A stretch of 39,440 nt of DNA, from assembly GCA_943704415.1 (NCBI GenBank), contig CALSCO010001525.1:1-39440 (forward strand). Direction: 5' to 3'. This DNA is from Parvularia atlantis. Its lineage: Eukaryota > Opisthokonta > Rotosphaerida. The notes beneath the pieces are model-generated. The model ran no database searches and had not been told where the DNA came from. It worked only from the letters and a program-made list of their open reading frames with translations. The position numbers were made by a program, and so were the translations under genes. Positions within the stretch are counted from its first letter, which is position 1. The number at the start of each line of letters is the position of its first letter. This document shows positions 21,835 to 31,450 of this stretch, one piece after another.

Positions 21835-23354
21835 TTATCGTCGCACTGAGCTCGCCGTCGACGCCGTTCGCGTGACCTGTCGGCAGCGGGCATGAGCGCG
21901 CGCCCGGCCAGCCAGCCGCACGCACCCGTGGCAGCATCGCCGACGGCACGATGCCGCCGTCCCCGTTGATGCTCGCCTCGAAGCTGGTCGACAGCGGCGC
22001 GGTCGTCAGCAGGCTCTCGTACCTGCGCGTGGACGGCATCGGCCGCGGAGCAGGCACGGGGCGCGACGCGGGCGCTTGTGCGGGCGCCTGGGCGGGCGTG
22101 GCCGGCACGGAGAGGTCGTCGTCCGCCCCGTCCTCGCCCACAAAGGGCGTGCAGGCCGAGAGGAAGGCGTCGGTCGACGTGTGCGGGTACGACGCCTGGT
22201 GGTGCGACGCCATGCACAGCAGCCGCCGCCACAGGTCGACGTAGTTGTGCCTGAACGTGCGCGAAAGCGCCATGAACGCCTGGCGCGGGCGTGAGCGGCG
22301 CACACGAGAGAGCGAGCGAGTAAACGCGCGCGCACGACAAAGTTCAGGAAGCCCTGCAACGGGGCGAAAAAGGCAAAGATGATCGCGAGCGGGAAGGTCG
22401 TCTCGGGGTCCATCGTCACGTCGGCAAAGTCGCGCACGAGCGCGAGTACGGCGAGCACCTGCGCACGCTGGTGAGCCGCACCAAGCGCGTGCCGCGCCGG
22501 TATGTCGAGAGCGCACCAGGCTCCAGAACCAGCATAGGATGAACGAGACGACGATGCTCACGAAGATCCGCCGCCGGTCCTCCGAGATGCCGGAGAAGCG
22601 TGGCGTCAGCTTGGAGTAGTTTGCGAGCTTGCGGAACTCGCTGGCGCGCACGTCAAGCAGGAGGCACGCACAAAGGCGCGCCGCACCGGCGCAGCAGCAC
22701 GAGCAGCAGCACGTTGGTGCACCACGAGAAGAAGATCCAGCCGTCGAAGAAGACGATGCGCGCCCACGACGCCGTGAACCAGCACCCGACCTCGTGCTCG
22801 ATCACCGTCTCCGAGTACAGCCCGAGCCCGATCGGCACAGCCACGCACACGGCCGGGACGAGCGTGCACACGGCGAGGTAGCCGAGCTCGTACACGCGGC
22901 CGCGCGCCTCGTTCCGCCGCACCTCCTGCAGCATCGCGAGCCCGCTGGCCGCGCACGCGCGCACGTCAGATCACGGCGCGGGCGTTGTTGGCACGACGCA
23001 CATGCAGCAAGACCAGAAGAACGTGGAGACGTAGAAGAACGTCTGGGTGGCGCGCGGCGTGAGCGCATCGCAGCGGCGCCGCACCGCGCGCACCGAGAGC
23101 ACCGCGCCCGACACGCACAGCGGCACGGACGGGTCCGGCACGTTGGTGAACCATGCTGCCGAGCCGCCGAGCATGAACAGGCTCATGTACGTGACCAGTT
23201 TGAGGAAGAACGAGCGGTCACCGGGTACGAGCGCGTAGTACGCGATAAGGCTGAGCTCGCCCGCGATCGACAGGCTCGCCGACGTCCACATGAGCGGCAG
23301 GTACACGCTCGCGTACAGCGTCCAGCCGTCGTTTTCGGCGGACCCCCTTGCCAT
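21835..23354 (-). CDS. Class E / cAMP-receptor-like 7TM receptor
   Basis: A seven-helix receptor resembling Dictyostelium cAMP-receptor-like proteins. From ATG 23354 (MARGSAENDGW) the helices are TSASLSIAGELSLIAYYAL, KLVTYMSLFMLGGSAAWF, TFFYVSTFFWSCCMCVV, GYLAVCTLVPAVCVAVPIGL, ARIVFFDGWIFFSWCTNV, RRIFVSIVVSFILCWFWSLV and FPLAIIFAFFAPLQGFLNFV. A CWFT motif in the second outer loop could pair with the TM3 Cys. The cytoplasmic tail of about 110 residues is rich in Ser/Thr/Pro/Ala. An intron near 21894-21942 (GTGCGTGCGG to CCGACAG) yields a natural end SSVRR-TAA. Without it, the frame would run antisense into the PQ-loop gene. The ligand is unknown. Confidence 0.8.
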
Positions 23355-23488
23355 GCGACGGGTGTGGCGGCGATGAGCTGTGTCACAATGCTTTTCCCGG
23401 ACGAGCTGACGCGATCAGGAGGCCCGCGCGCCGGCCTCAAGAGGGCGGCCTGCGCCACGCGGCGCCGCACCGCGCACGTGCACGCACC
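23355..23488. promoter_or_regulatory. Shared upstream region of the 7TM receptor and the Rho-F-box gene
   Basis: A 134-bp spacer between outward-pointing start codons. It has no TATA box. A bidirectional promoter is inferred from the arrangement only. Confidence 0.35.
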
Positions 23489-24488
23489 ATGCTCTCGCTC
23501 AAGTGCGTGTTTGTCGGCGACGTGGGCGCGGGCAAGACGAGCCTGACCATGGTGCTGGTGCGGCGCCCCACAACACGCCCGGCGGCTGAAACCGCCGTCT
23601 CACGCGCGCGACGTGCAGAACGGCGCCCCGTTCGACCCGAACGCGTTCGTGCCCACCGTCGCGGACAACTGGGCGGTGATGCGCATGCACCGCGGCGTGC
23701 CCGCGCAGCTCGGGCTGTGGGACGTGAACGCCCGCGAGGAGTACGACCGCCTGCGCCCGCTCTCGTACCCGCAGACGGACGTGTTTGCGCTCTGCTTCGA
23801 CGTCACGCGGCCACACGCGCTGCAGCAGATCCGCGACAAGTGGCACCACGAGGTGCAGCACCACTGCCCGGGTGTGCCCGTCGTCCTCGTCGGCACCAAG
23901 AGCGACCTGCTCGAGTCTCAGGCCGACGCCGACGCCCTCGCCAGCGGCGCAGAGCGCGACCGAACGTGGGCCCTCGCTGCGGCCTGGCGCGAGCGCCAGC
24001 GCGAGATCGGCCGCCAGCACCTGCTGTGGCGCGTGCGCCACGTCTGGCCGCTGCTGCGCCACGTCAGCCCGCGCGTCCCGCCCAAGGACGGCCAGTGCCG
24101 CCTCGACGGCCTGTGCGACGAGCTCGTCCTGCACATCCTTGGCTATCTCGACACGCCCGACCTCGGCCGCGTGGCGCGCGTCAACCGGCGGCTGCGCGAG
24201 CTCGCCGGCGACCGCGCGCTTTGGCCCGCGTGGCGCTACAAGCGCGGGCAGGTCGCCGGGCGGATCAGCGAGATTACGCCGTACACCGTGCAGGAGGTCG
24301 CGCGGAAGATCGGCGCGCGCGCGACGGTCATCACCAGCGCGACGGAGCCGGCGCTGGTTGTCGAGACGCTCTCGACGGCGCTGCTCGACGCGACCATGGA
24401 CCACTCGCCGTCGATCCACCGCCTCACGCTGCAGAACAAGCGCGGCCCGCGGCTCGTGCGGCGTGTGCGACGTGCGCTGCGCCTGTGA
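23489..24488 (+). CDS. Atypical Rho-family GTPase fused to an F-box
   Basis: Two exons (23489-23557, 23619-24488) give about 312 residues. Residues 1-140 are clearly Rac/Rho: KCVFVGDVGAGKTSLT, FVPTVADNW (switch I Thr kept), WDVNAREEYDRLRPLSYPQT, WHHEVQHHCPGVPVVLVGTK and SDL. Numbered against Rac1, Gly12 is Val, Ala59-Gly60-Gln61 is Asn-Ala-Arg, and the G5 SAL motif is not recognisable. At about residue 205 a canonical F-box begins (DGLCDELVLHILGYLDTPDL, then RVNRRLRELA and LWPAWR). The last 80 residues are of unknown fold and end in a basic tail without CAAX. Known family facts: F-boxes bind Skp1 of SCF ubiquitin ligases, and Gly12/Gln61 changes block GTP hydrolysis in Ras-like proteins. I infer a GTP-locked or inactive switch that recruits an SCF ligase, analogous to RhoBTB with Cul3. 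A short 3' intron near 24460 would change the last residues. Confidence 0.88.
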
Positions 24489-24576
24489 ACTGCGCGAGCG
24501 CCTGTAATTGTACGCTTGCTCCCTTGCTGAACATGCCCGATCCAATGCCACAAGCCCTGCATGCCGCGCTGCGCGC

Positions 24577-26669
24577 TCACTCAAACTTGATGCCCTGCGC
24601 CAGCGGCAGCTTGCGCGAGTGGTTGATGACCCTGCGCGCGAGCACGGTCAGCACGGGTTATCTCGCGCGCGTGCGCACGCACACGGTGGACTGGCGGCAG
24701 TAGTACTTCCACGCGTCCGAGCCGCTCTCACGACCCCAGCCGGTCTCCTTGTTGCCGCCAAACGCGCCGCCGATCTCCGCGCCCGACGTGGCCTGGTTGA
24801 CCGAGACGATGCCGCAGTCGGAGCCGGCCGGCCTTGGGGCGTGCGCGCGTGCGGCGTGAGCGCAGACAGCGACAGCGACGGCCGCCGCGCCACGCACCCA
24901 ATCCAGCGAAAGATAGCCTCGGGGCTCTGCGTGAACAGCGCCGACGACAGGCCCTGCGCCACCTCGTTGTTCCAGGCGATGGCCCGGTCGAGCGAGCTGA
25001 ACTTCATCGTGTGCAGGATGGGCTGTGTGTGCGTCAGCGCCGCACGACGTCCGCCCACGCAGTGCCACGCACCACAAACGTCTCGCGGTGCACGAGCGGG
25101 CAGTCGTGCTCCATTTGCGTCAGTGTCGGGCGCACAAAGTTGCCCTTGCCCGGCAGGACCTCGCCGCCGCAGAGCACCTGGCCGCCCTGCTTGGGCACCT
25201 CGGCCACGGCCTTGGCGTACTCCTCGACCGCGCGCGGCGTGTGCAGCGGGCCGCAGAGCGTGCCGGGCGTGAGCGGGTCGCCGATGCGCACGGTGGCGTA
25301 GGCTTTCTTGAGCCGCTCGATCACGGTGTCGTACAGCTTCTCGTGGATCATCTAGGCGCGGGCACTGCCCGTCAGCCCGCAGCGAGCCGCCAGCGCCGCT
25401 CGCACGCGTGCACGCACCAGCCGGCGCGCCGACGTGCACCGCTGCCCGGCCGTACCGACGGCCGCGAAGAGCACGCTGCGCACGACCATGTCCACGTCGG
25501 CGTCGTCGTTGACGATGATGGCGTTGTTGCCGCCGAGCTCCATCAGAGCCTTGCCTGCGCCCGCGGTGAGCACGCACTGTGCACATGCCCCTCGCCACCC
25601 GCCGCGCACCAAACCGGCCCTGGACGGTCGTGGCCACCTGCCGGCCGACGTGCGTGCTGCGGGCACAAGGCGGGAGTCAACGACGACCACGGCCCGCGCC
25701 AGCGCCTGCGCACACACACCTGCCCGTGAATGACACGAGCGGGATGCGCTTGTCGCCCGCGATCGCCGCGCCGACGTCCGCGCCGCCCGTCACGAGCGAG
25801 CAGATGGCGCCGGGCAGGTTGTTGGCCTCGAGCACGCTCGCGAGGATCTTGGTCACGGCGACGCTGACCAGGTTCGTCGTCGGGGCGCCCTTCCTGCGAC
25901 ACACACGCACGCACGAACGCGCGCGTCAGCACGACCGGCCGCAGCCCGGCATGCGGGCAGGGGCGCGCACCAGAGCATGGTGTCGCCGCAGACGAGCGCG
26001 AGCGCGTTGTTCCAGCCGTAGACGGCCACGGGGAAGTTGAAGGCACTGATGACGCCGACGTGGCCGAGCGGGTGCCAGCGCTCCATCATCGTGTGCTCCT
26101 CGCGCTCGGACGGGATCACCTTGCCGTTGAGCATGCGGCTAAGGCCGGCGGCGTAGTCGGCGATGTCGATGTACTCCTGCACCTCACCCAGGCCCTCGGG
26201 CTCGATCTTGCCCATCTCGAGCGACACGAGCCGGCCGAGGGCCGTCTTGCGCGCGCGCAGGGCGTCGCCAATCTGCCGCACGACCTCGCCGCGCTGCGGC
26301 GCCGGCATCGCGGCCCAGCGCGCGCGCGCGGCCTCCATCGCCTGCACGGTCTCGTCGTAGTCGGCCAGCGAGCCGGTTGTGACGGCGGCGATGGGCTCGT
26401 GCGTGGCCGGGTTGACCGAGACCACGCGCGGGCCGCGCCCGCCCCACCGGCCGTTGTACACGCCCGCGTTCTCACGCTCGAGGCCGAGCTCGCGCAGGAA
26501 CGGGTACTTGTCGAACGCGAGCTGCGGCCGCGGCGCAGCACGGGCGAGGTGCGACGCGTGAGACGTAGCGCAGCGACAACGTGTGAGGCGCACGCACCTC
26601 CGACGCCGCCGTCGACAGGCAGCGCGCGCCGCCGCGCCGCGTGGCAAACCGCGCCGAGGCGAGCAGCAT
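24577..26669 (-). CDS. ALDH7A1: Alpha-aminoadipic semialdehyde dehydrogenase (antiquitin)
   Basis: An NAD-dependent aldehyde dehydrogenase of lysine breakdown, mitochondrial or cytosolic. The start at 26669 gives a short Arg/Ala/Ser-rich presequence ([20 protein letters not shown]), consistent with mitochondrial import. Family blocks are [61 protein letters not shown] (catalytic Glu), [10 protein letters not shown] (catalytic Cys), [45 protein letters not shown] and [20 protein letters not shown]. The C-terminus is [10 protein letters not shown]. The YGWNNAL, FGGNK and LPLAQGI strings are specific for ALDH7. Eight or so short introns are present. The start is 33 bp from the divergent start of the next gene. 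Confidence 0.95.
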
Positions 26670-26702
26670 GGTTCGAGTTTCGAAGAGTGTGACGGGCGCG
26701 TG

Positions 26703-29447
26703 ATGCGGGCGCTGGCCATCATGGCCGCGTGCTGTGTCGCGGCGGCCGCAACGCCGCCGCCGCACCAGCAGCACCACCAGCCGCCCGCGCCGCCACTGCA
26801 GCCGCTGCGCCGCGTGACCGTGCCCGTGCGGCTCAACGTCGTGCTCGTGGGCTTCGAGAGCGCGCTCGCGGACCAGGCGCTGCTCGCGCCGTACCTCGAG
26901 GACGTCGAGACGCGCCTGCCGCACGCCTTTGTCGACGGCGGGGCGTCGGACGCGGTCGAGTACGCCTACGCGGTGCACGTGGTGCCACTCAGCCACACCG
27001 TCACGAAGCTGTTCGAGGCCGTCATCTCGACCTTTGTGCGCGCCGACAACGCGACGGCGTCGGGCGCGCATTACCAGGTCGACGTCGACCGCATCCTGCC
27101 CGTGGCCGAGTCGCTCGTGCACCGCCTGGGCCTGCACGACGCCTACACGCTCCTGCTCCTCAACTGCCCCAAGGGCCTGCGCGCCGACCTGCGCTACGGC
27201 TACCGCGCGGGCTTCTCGGCCGACGAGCTGCGACAGATCGCGACTTCGGACGACCTGCGCAAGATTGTGCTGCAGATCAACACCGCCGCCGACAAGAACC
27301 GGCCCGGCGGCCCGGGCGGCCCGGGCGACGCCGGCGGCATGCCTGCGCACGACGAGGACGCCGAGGCCGCCCTGCCCGACGAGGCGTCGCGTCCGCTCCC
27401 GCGCGGACCCGGCGTCGTGTTTGAGGACATGGTGGCGCAGGCCGACGCGTGGGCGCGCGCGTTCCTCGCCGAGACGCGCCAGCTGCTCGCGCGCCAGGAT
27501 GCGCCCGGAAACGTGCCCGCGGAGGACTGCGCGCGGCCGATGACGGTGCTGCTGCAGGACCCGGACGGCGACCACAGCCATGCCGTCAACATGAAGCCCG
27601 CGCTCACGCTGGCCGAGGCCGCCGAGGCCGCCATCGCCGTCGGCCATCCGAGCGACGCCGCGGCGCTGCGCCTGGCCGCGCAGGGCGGCGTGGTGCACGC
27701 GGGCTGCGTCGTCGGCAGCTGGGTCGGCCACGGCCGAACGGCGTTCATCGACCTGGCCGCGGGCCCGTTCTCGTGGGGCACGACGGCCACGGGCAAGGGC
27801 GCGCTCGTCGACACGGCCGCGGTGTACCCGGGCGCGCGCGACACGGTGGCGCAGGCGACGCGGCGGTACCGGACGCGCGCGCTGCTGCAGGCCGGCGACA
27901 CGGACGACGACACGTTTGACGACGGCGGAGCGAGCGCGGACGCGGGGCGCAGCCGCAGCATCGACGCCGAGCTGCGCATCTACGAGGCCTTCCTCGCGCG
28001 CAATTGCGATCCTGAGAACCTGCCGCAGGGCGAGGCGGGGCAGCGGCTGACGCGCGCGTGCGAGGAGACGCGCGTGCGCATGGCGCGGCTCGAGGCGCGC
28101 CGGGCCGAGCGGCCAGTGGCGCCAGGGGGCGGGCTGCTGTCGGACGTGGTCGAGGAGGAGGAGGCGCCGGCGGGTGCAGCGGACGCGGACGCGCCCGAGC
28201 GGTATCCGCCGGCGGCGTACGAGGAGTTTGGCGCGCGGCTGGGCAGCGTCATCTCGCGCACGCTGCGCACGCTCGTGACGCCCCCGACGGCGCGGTCGTC
28301 GCTGGACCTGCGCGGCCTGGCCAAGCGCGTGTCGTTCCGGGTCGTGGTCGTGACCAACCACCACAAGGCGTACCGGCACCTGGGCGCGGCCGCGGGCGGA
28401 TTTGACTATGACCTGTTCCGGACGGAGATGGACAAGCTCTGCCTGCCGGGCCACGCGTTTGCGTACACGCTGCAGGAGGTCGCGCTGACGGACGAGTCGC
28501 GGCTGGCGATGGTCTACTGGGACGCGCTGCACACGGCCGTCACTGGCGCAGGCGGGCAGGGCACGCGGATGTACCTCGACTCGGAGCACTTGCACCGGCA
28601 GCTCCTGGGCGACGACGGCGTGACTGAGGCCTCGGTCACGCCCGACGGGCTCCTGTCGCGCGTGCTCGTGTTCATCTTCGTGGTCGACTACGAGTTGCCG
28701 GTGCTGATCGACCTGTACCAGCAGGCGGCCGTGATCGACAACGCCGTCGTGGCCGTGCAGCACGGCCTGCAGACGTTCCGCACGCGCGACCAGTGCAACG
28801 GCCAGCCCGTCGCCGTTAGCCTGCGCAACCCGACCAAGGCCGTCATCGCCGCCGCGGCCGAGATCGTCGGCGGGCTCGCGGCCCCGCGCGACCGCCTGTG
28901 GTCGGTCGGCGCCGCGCCACTGCAGGCCACGTCGCCACGCGCGCGGCACGGCGCGTTTGACGTCGACACGGCGCACCGGCACTGGCTCACCGTGCGCATG
29001 GACCGGATCAAAGGCGCGCTCGACACGGTGCTGGCGCGGCTGCGCGGCGAGACGTCGGTGCACGTGGCGCGCGAGGTGGAGACGCTGCGTGCGACGTACA
29101 GCGAGGTTGTGCGGGTGCTCGAGGCCGTGGGCGACCACGCGGCGCTGATGGACTATCGGACCGTGTTCCGCCTGCTGTCGACGGCCGAGGACGACGTGCG
29201 GGTGCTGTTCAACGTGACGGCGGCGATGGGCGCGGTGCAGCACGAGGCGCACTGCCGGCACGAGGTCGACCCGGACGAGCAGGCCGCGCAGACCGTGCGC
29301 CTGCTCACGACCATCCTCACGCTCGGGCTCGTCAACGCCGTGCTGCTGCTCGTCTACTACCTGTGCACGTACGCGGGCCCGCTCCCGGCCGCCGTGCGCG
29401 CGACGATGCCCGAGGTGCTGCGGCCGAGCAAGGTGAAGATCAACTGA
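26703..29447 (+). CDS. Intronless type I membrane protein, plant At5g58100-like
   Basis: A single uninterrupted exon of 914 codons. The signal peptide is [17 protein letters not shown] large lumenal/extracellular part follows, with [44 protein letters not shown]+[19 protein letters not shown] and [20 protein letters not shown]. One membrane helix sits near the C-terminus ([20 protein letters not shown]), leaving a short cytosolic tail ending SKVKIN. The FIDL(S/T)AGPFSWG string and the order NVxLVGF ... AFIDL recall a plant family of secretory-pathway membrane proteins typified by Arabidopsis At5g58100 and At3g28720, recalled from memory. The biochemical role is not established. ATG 26703 was chosen because it gives the signal peptide; the frame is also open further upstream. 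The lack of introns is odd beside neighbours with eight to ten. Confidence 0.7.
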   Translation: MRALAIMAACCVAAAATPPPHQQHHQPPAPPLQPLRRVTVPVRLNVVLVGFESALADQALLAPYLEDVETRLPHAFVDGGASDAVEYAYAVHVVPLSHTVTKLFEAVISTFVRADNATASGAHYQVDVDRILPVAESLVHRLGLHDAYTLLLLNCPKGLRADLRYGYRAGFSADELRQIATSDDLRKIVLQINTAADKNRPGGPGGPGDAGGMPAHDEDAEAALPDEASRPLPRGPGVVFEDMVAQADAWARAFLAETRQLLARQDAPGNVPAEDCARPMTVLLQDPDGDHSHAVNMKPALTLAEAAEAAIAVGHPSDAAALRLAAQGGVVHAGCVVGSWVGHGRTAFIDLAAGPFSWGTTATGKGALVDTAAVYPGARDTVAQATRRYRTRALLQAGDTDDDTFDDGGASADAGRSRSIDAELRIYEAFLARNCDPENLPQGEAGQRLTRACEETRVRMARLEARRAERPVAPGGGLLSDVVEEEEAPAGAADADAPERYPPAAYEEFGARLGSVISRTLRTLVTPPTARSSLDLRGLAKRVSFRVVVVTNHHKAYRHLGAAAGGFDYDLFRTEMDKLCLPGHAFAYTLQEVALTDESRLAMVYWDALHTAVTGAGGQGTRMYLDSEHLHRQLLGDDGVTEASVTPDGLLSRVLVFIFVVDYELPVLIDLYQQAAVIDNAVVAVQHGLQTFRTRDQCNGQPVAVSLRNPTKAVIAAAAEIVGGLAAPRDRLWSVGAAPLQATSPRARHGAFDVDTAHRHWLTVRMDRIKGALDTVLARLRGETSVHVAREVETLRATYSEVVRVLEAVGDHAALMDYRTVFRLLSTAEDDVRVLFNVTAAMGAVQHEAHCRHEVDPDEQAAQTVRLLTTILTLGLVNAVLLLVYYLCTYAGPLPAAVRATMPEVLRPSKVKIN

Positions 29448-29586
29448 GGTGGTCTGAGGTCGAGCACAAAAAGTGTAGAAAAAAGATGAAGAGTAGCAGC
29501 AGCACTGGCAGGGCAGGCAAGCTGGCAGGACAGGGCAGAAAAAAAAAAAAGGAAGATGGAAACAGCGGGCCAAAGGCAGCCGAAGC

Positions 29587-29592
29587 AAAAAA
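29587..29592 (-). terminator. Pol III terminator of tRNA-Ala (T6)
   Basis: Six T in the minus-strand sense lie five bases after the tRNA 3' end. A second run of twelve T occurs further on (29538-29549). Confidence 0.75.
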
Positions 29593-29597
29593 CCTAC

Positions 29598-29669
29598 TGG
29601 AGGTGAGGGGGATCGAACCCCTGGCCCTTCGTATGCAAAACGAAAGCGCTACCACTGCGCCACGCCCCC
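29598..29669 (-). tRNA. tRNA-Ala-UGC: tRNA-Ala (UGC), no intron
   Basis: 72 nt. Acceptor GGGGGCG/CACCTCC, D stem GCGC/GCGC with AGTGGTA loop, anticodon stem TTCGT/ACGAA with loop TTTGCAT (anticodon TGC), T stem AGGGG/CCCCT with TTCGATC loop, discriminator A. The acceptor stem has the G3:U70 wobble that identifies alanine tRNAs, and one C6:A67 mismatch. No CCA is encoded. Confidence 0.95.
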
Positions 29670-29777
29670 GGCACATCAAAAACTTAAGGCGGCGAAAACG
29701 CTCATGGCCGCGATTATGGCCGACTCTCCTGTGAAACCAATCAGTCGGGCTAACTGCGTCTACGCCGGCCCCGTGCG

Positions 29778-31304
29778 CTAGAACACAGTGCCGAGCGCGT
29801 CAAACCATGCCGTGACGGTCGGGTCGACCAGGGCGACGCGGCGGAAGGCGTCGAATGAGATGCGCCCCGTGCCGTCCGGGTCGGCCGCGCGGAAGGCTGC
29901 CGCCGCGCGTGCAGGTCAGCGGCGAGCGAGCTGCAAACGCGAGCAACAAAAAAACGCACTGCGCTGCACGAGCTCGCCGATGGCCTCGTCCGACAGGGCC
30001 TCGATTACGGGCTGGATCTGCTGCGGCGTCGGCCAGCGCAGGCTCGCACCGCCCGCGCTCGACGTGTCGCTCCCGCTGGCGCCGCTGCTCCCGCCACCGC
30101 TGCTCCCGCTGCTCGCGGCCGGCGAGGGCGGTGCGGGCGGCGTGCTCTTGCTCCGCCCGTCCTCGGCCGGGATGGCCGCCGAGAACGCGGCCGAGACGGG
30201 CTTGTCGCCCTCGGGGTTGTAGCGCTGTACCATGTCGTCCTGCAGCGCCCGGGCTACGTCGCGGATGAGCTCGAGCGAGAGCTGGAAGTACGCGCGGAAC
30301 ATCTTCTCGAGGTCGCCCGCGCTGATGAAGCCGTCGCCGTCGAGGTCGTAGCCCTTGAAGATGTCTGCGCGCGCGCGCGCGCGCGCACGCGCCTGCTCAG
30401 CCCCGCGTGCCCGTTCGCCCCCGCACGAGCCGCACGTACACGTCATCTTTTCGTCCTGCGAGCCCTTGCACAGGATCGACAGGCCGCACACCAGCTCGGA
30501 GAAGTTGATCAGGCCGTCGCCGTCCTGGTCAAAGAAGCTGAAGATGCGCTCGGTGATCAGGTTGCGCTCGAGCCCGAGCGGTCCCAGGCACTGCTCAAAG
30601 ACGCGCCAGCTGATGCCTGCGCCGCCGGGCGCGTTCGGGTCGCACAGGGCGCGGAACTGGTCATGCAGGGCCTCGAGCTCGACGTGGTCAAAGTGCGTGC
30701 GCCGCTGCAGCTCGCGCAGGTCGTCCCAGCTGAGCGCGGCGTCGTTCGGCGAGCGGCCCGCGCCCGGGTAGAGCACAGGCGCGAGCGGCGTGCGCGGGTT
30801 GGCGAGGGGCGGGACGGGCACGCGGATCTTGACGAAGACGTGCGTGCGCGGCACGTGCGGCTCGGCGGCCTCGCACGCCTCGCACAGGTCGTAGTCGACG
30901 CAGTTGGCGCACTTGTACCGCACGCCACGCAGGGGCGACGTGTTGCAGTGGTTGCAGGTCACGCCCCGGTGCACGTAGCCCTCGCGCCGCGCCTGGTCCT
31001 CCGCGATCGAGTACAGCAGGTTGAGCAGGTGCTGGCTCTCCTTGCCCCTGCCCGCGGGCGGCGGCGCCGGCAGGCTCGCGGTCGCCAGGGCCGGCGCCGA
31101 CGCCGACGCCTCTTGGTCGGCCGAAGCCGAGCGCGCCGCGCCGCCGTCGCGGTGCCGCCTGCTCCGTCTGCGGCTGGGTGCCGCGAGCCCCGCGGCCTGC
31201 GCGGCCGCCGTGAGCGCGTGCTGCTGGTACAGGGTGGCCGAGAGTGACGCCACGGCCACGGCGACGCCGGCGAACGCGAGCGTCACCCAACCCTGGTCGC
31301 TCAT
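29778..31304 (-). CDS. Membrane-anchored ZZ zinc finger and EF-hand protein
   Basis: Three exons (31304-30440, 30364-29960, 29896-29778) give 462 residues. A single N-terminal helix (WVTLAFAGVAVAVASLSATL) acts as anchor or signal-anchor. A ZZ zinc finger follows (CNHCNTSPLRGVRYKCANC, DYDLCEAC, HVPRTHVF). Then come calcium-binding EF-hands: FFDQDGDGLINFSEL, YDLDGDGFISAGDLEKMF, and a last one formed by splicing (FRAADPDGTGRISFDAF). The first two loops have the full D-x-D-G-D-G-x-I pattern. The third (DPDGTGRIS) is plausible. A Ser/Gly/Pro-rich linker separates EF2 and EF3. The intron donors are GTACGT and a T-rich GTGCGTTTTTTT, the least GC-rich in the window. The role is unknown: a calcium sensor on a membrane that may bind small protein tags through ZZ. 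Confidence 0.85.
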
Positions 31305-31450
31305 CCGCGCCTTGGGTAATCCTGCGGCTGCACCTCTGGTGCAACACACCGCCGGCGTGGCGTGGCGCCGTGTCAGTCGTCGAGCGAGCGGGCGATTGGG
31401 CACGCTCATCACCCGCCGCCGACCAAGCTCACAAAGACACACAGCTTTTT

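Noticed and set aside
26472-29588. An open frame of over 1,000 codons on the minus strand
   Set aside because: It lies antisense to the 914-codon gene, is full of Arg/His/Val/Gln of shifted GC-rich codons, and has no domain signal. It is a codon-bias shadow.
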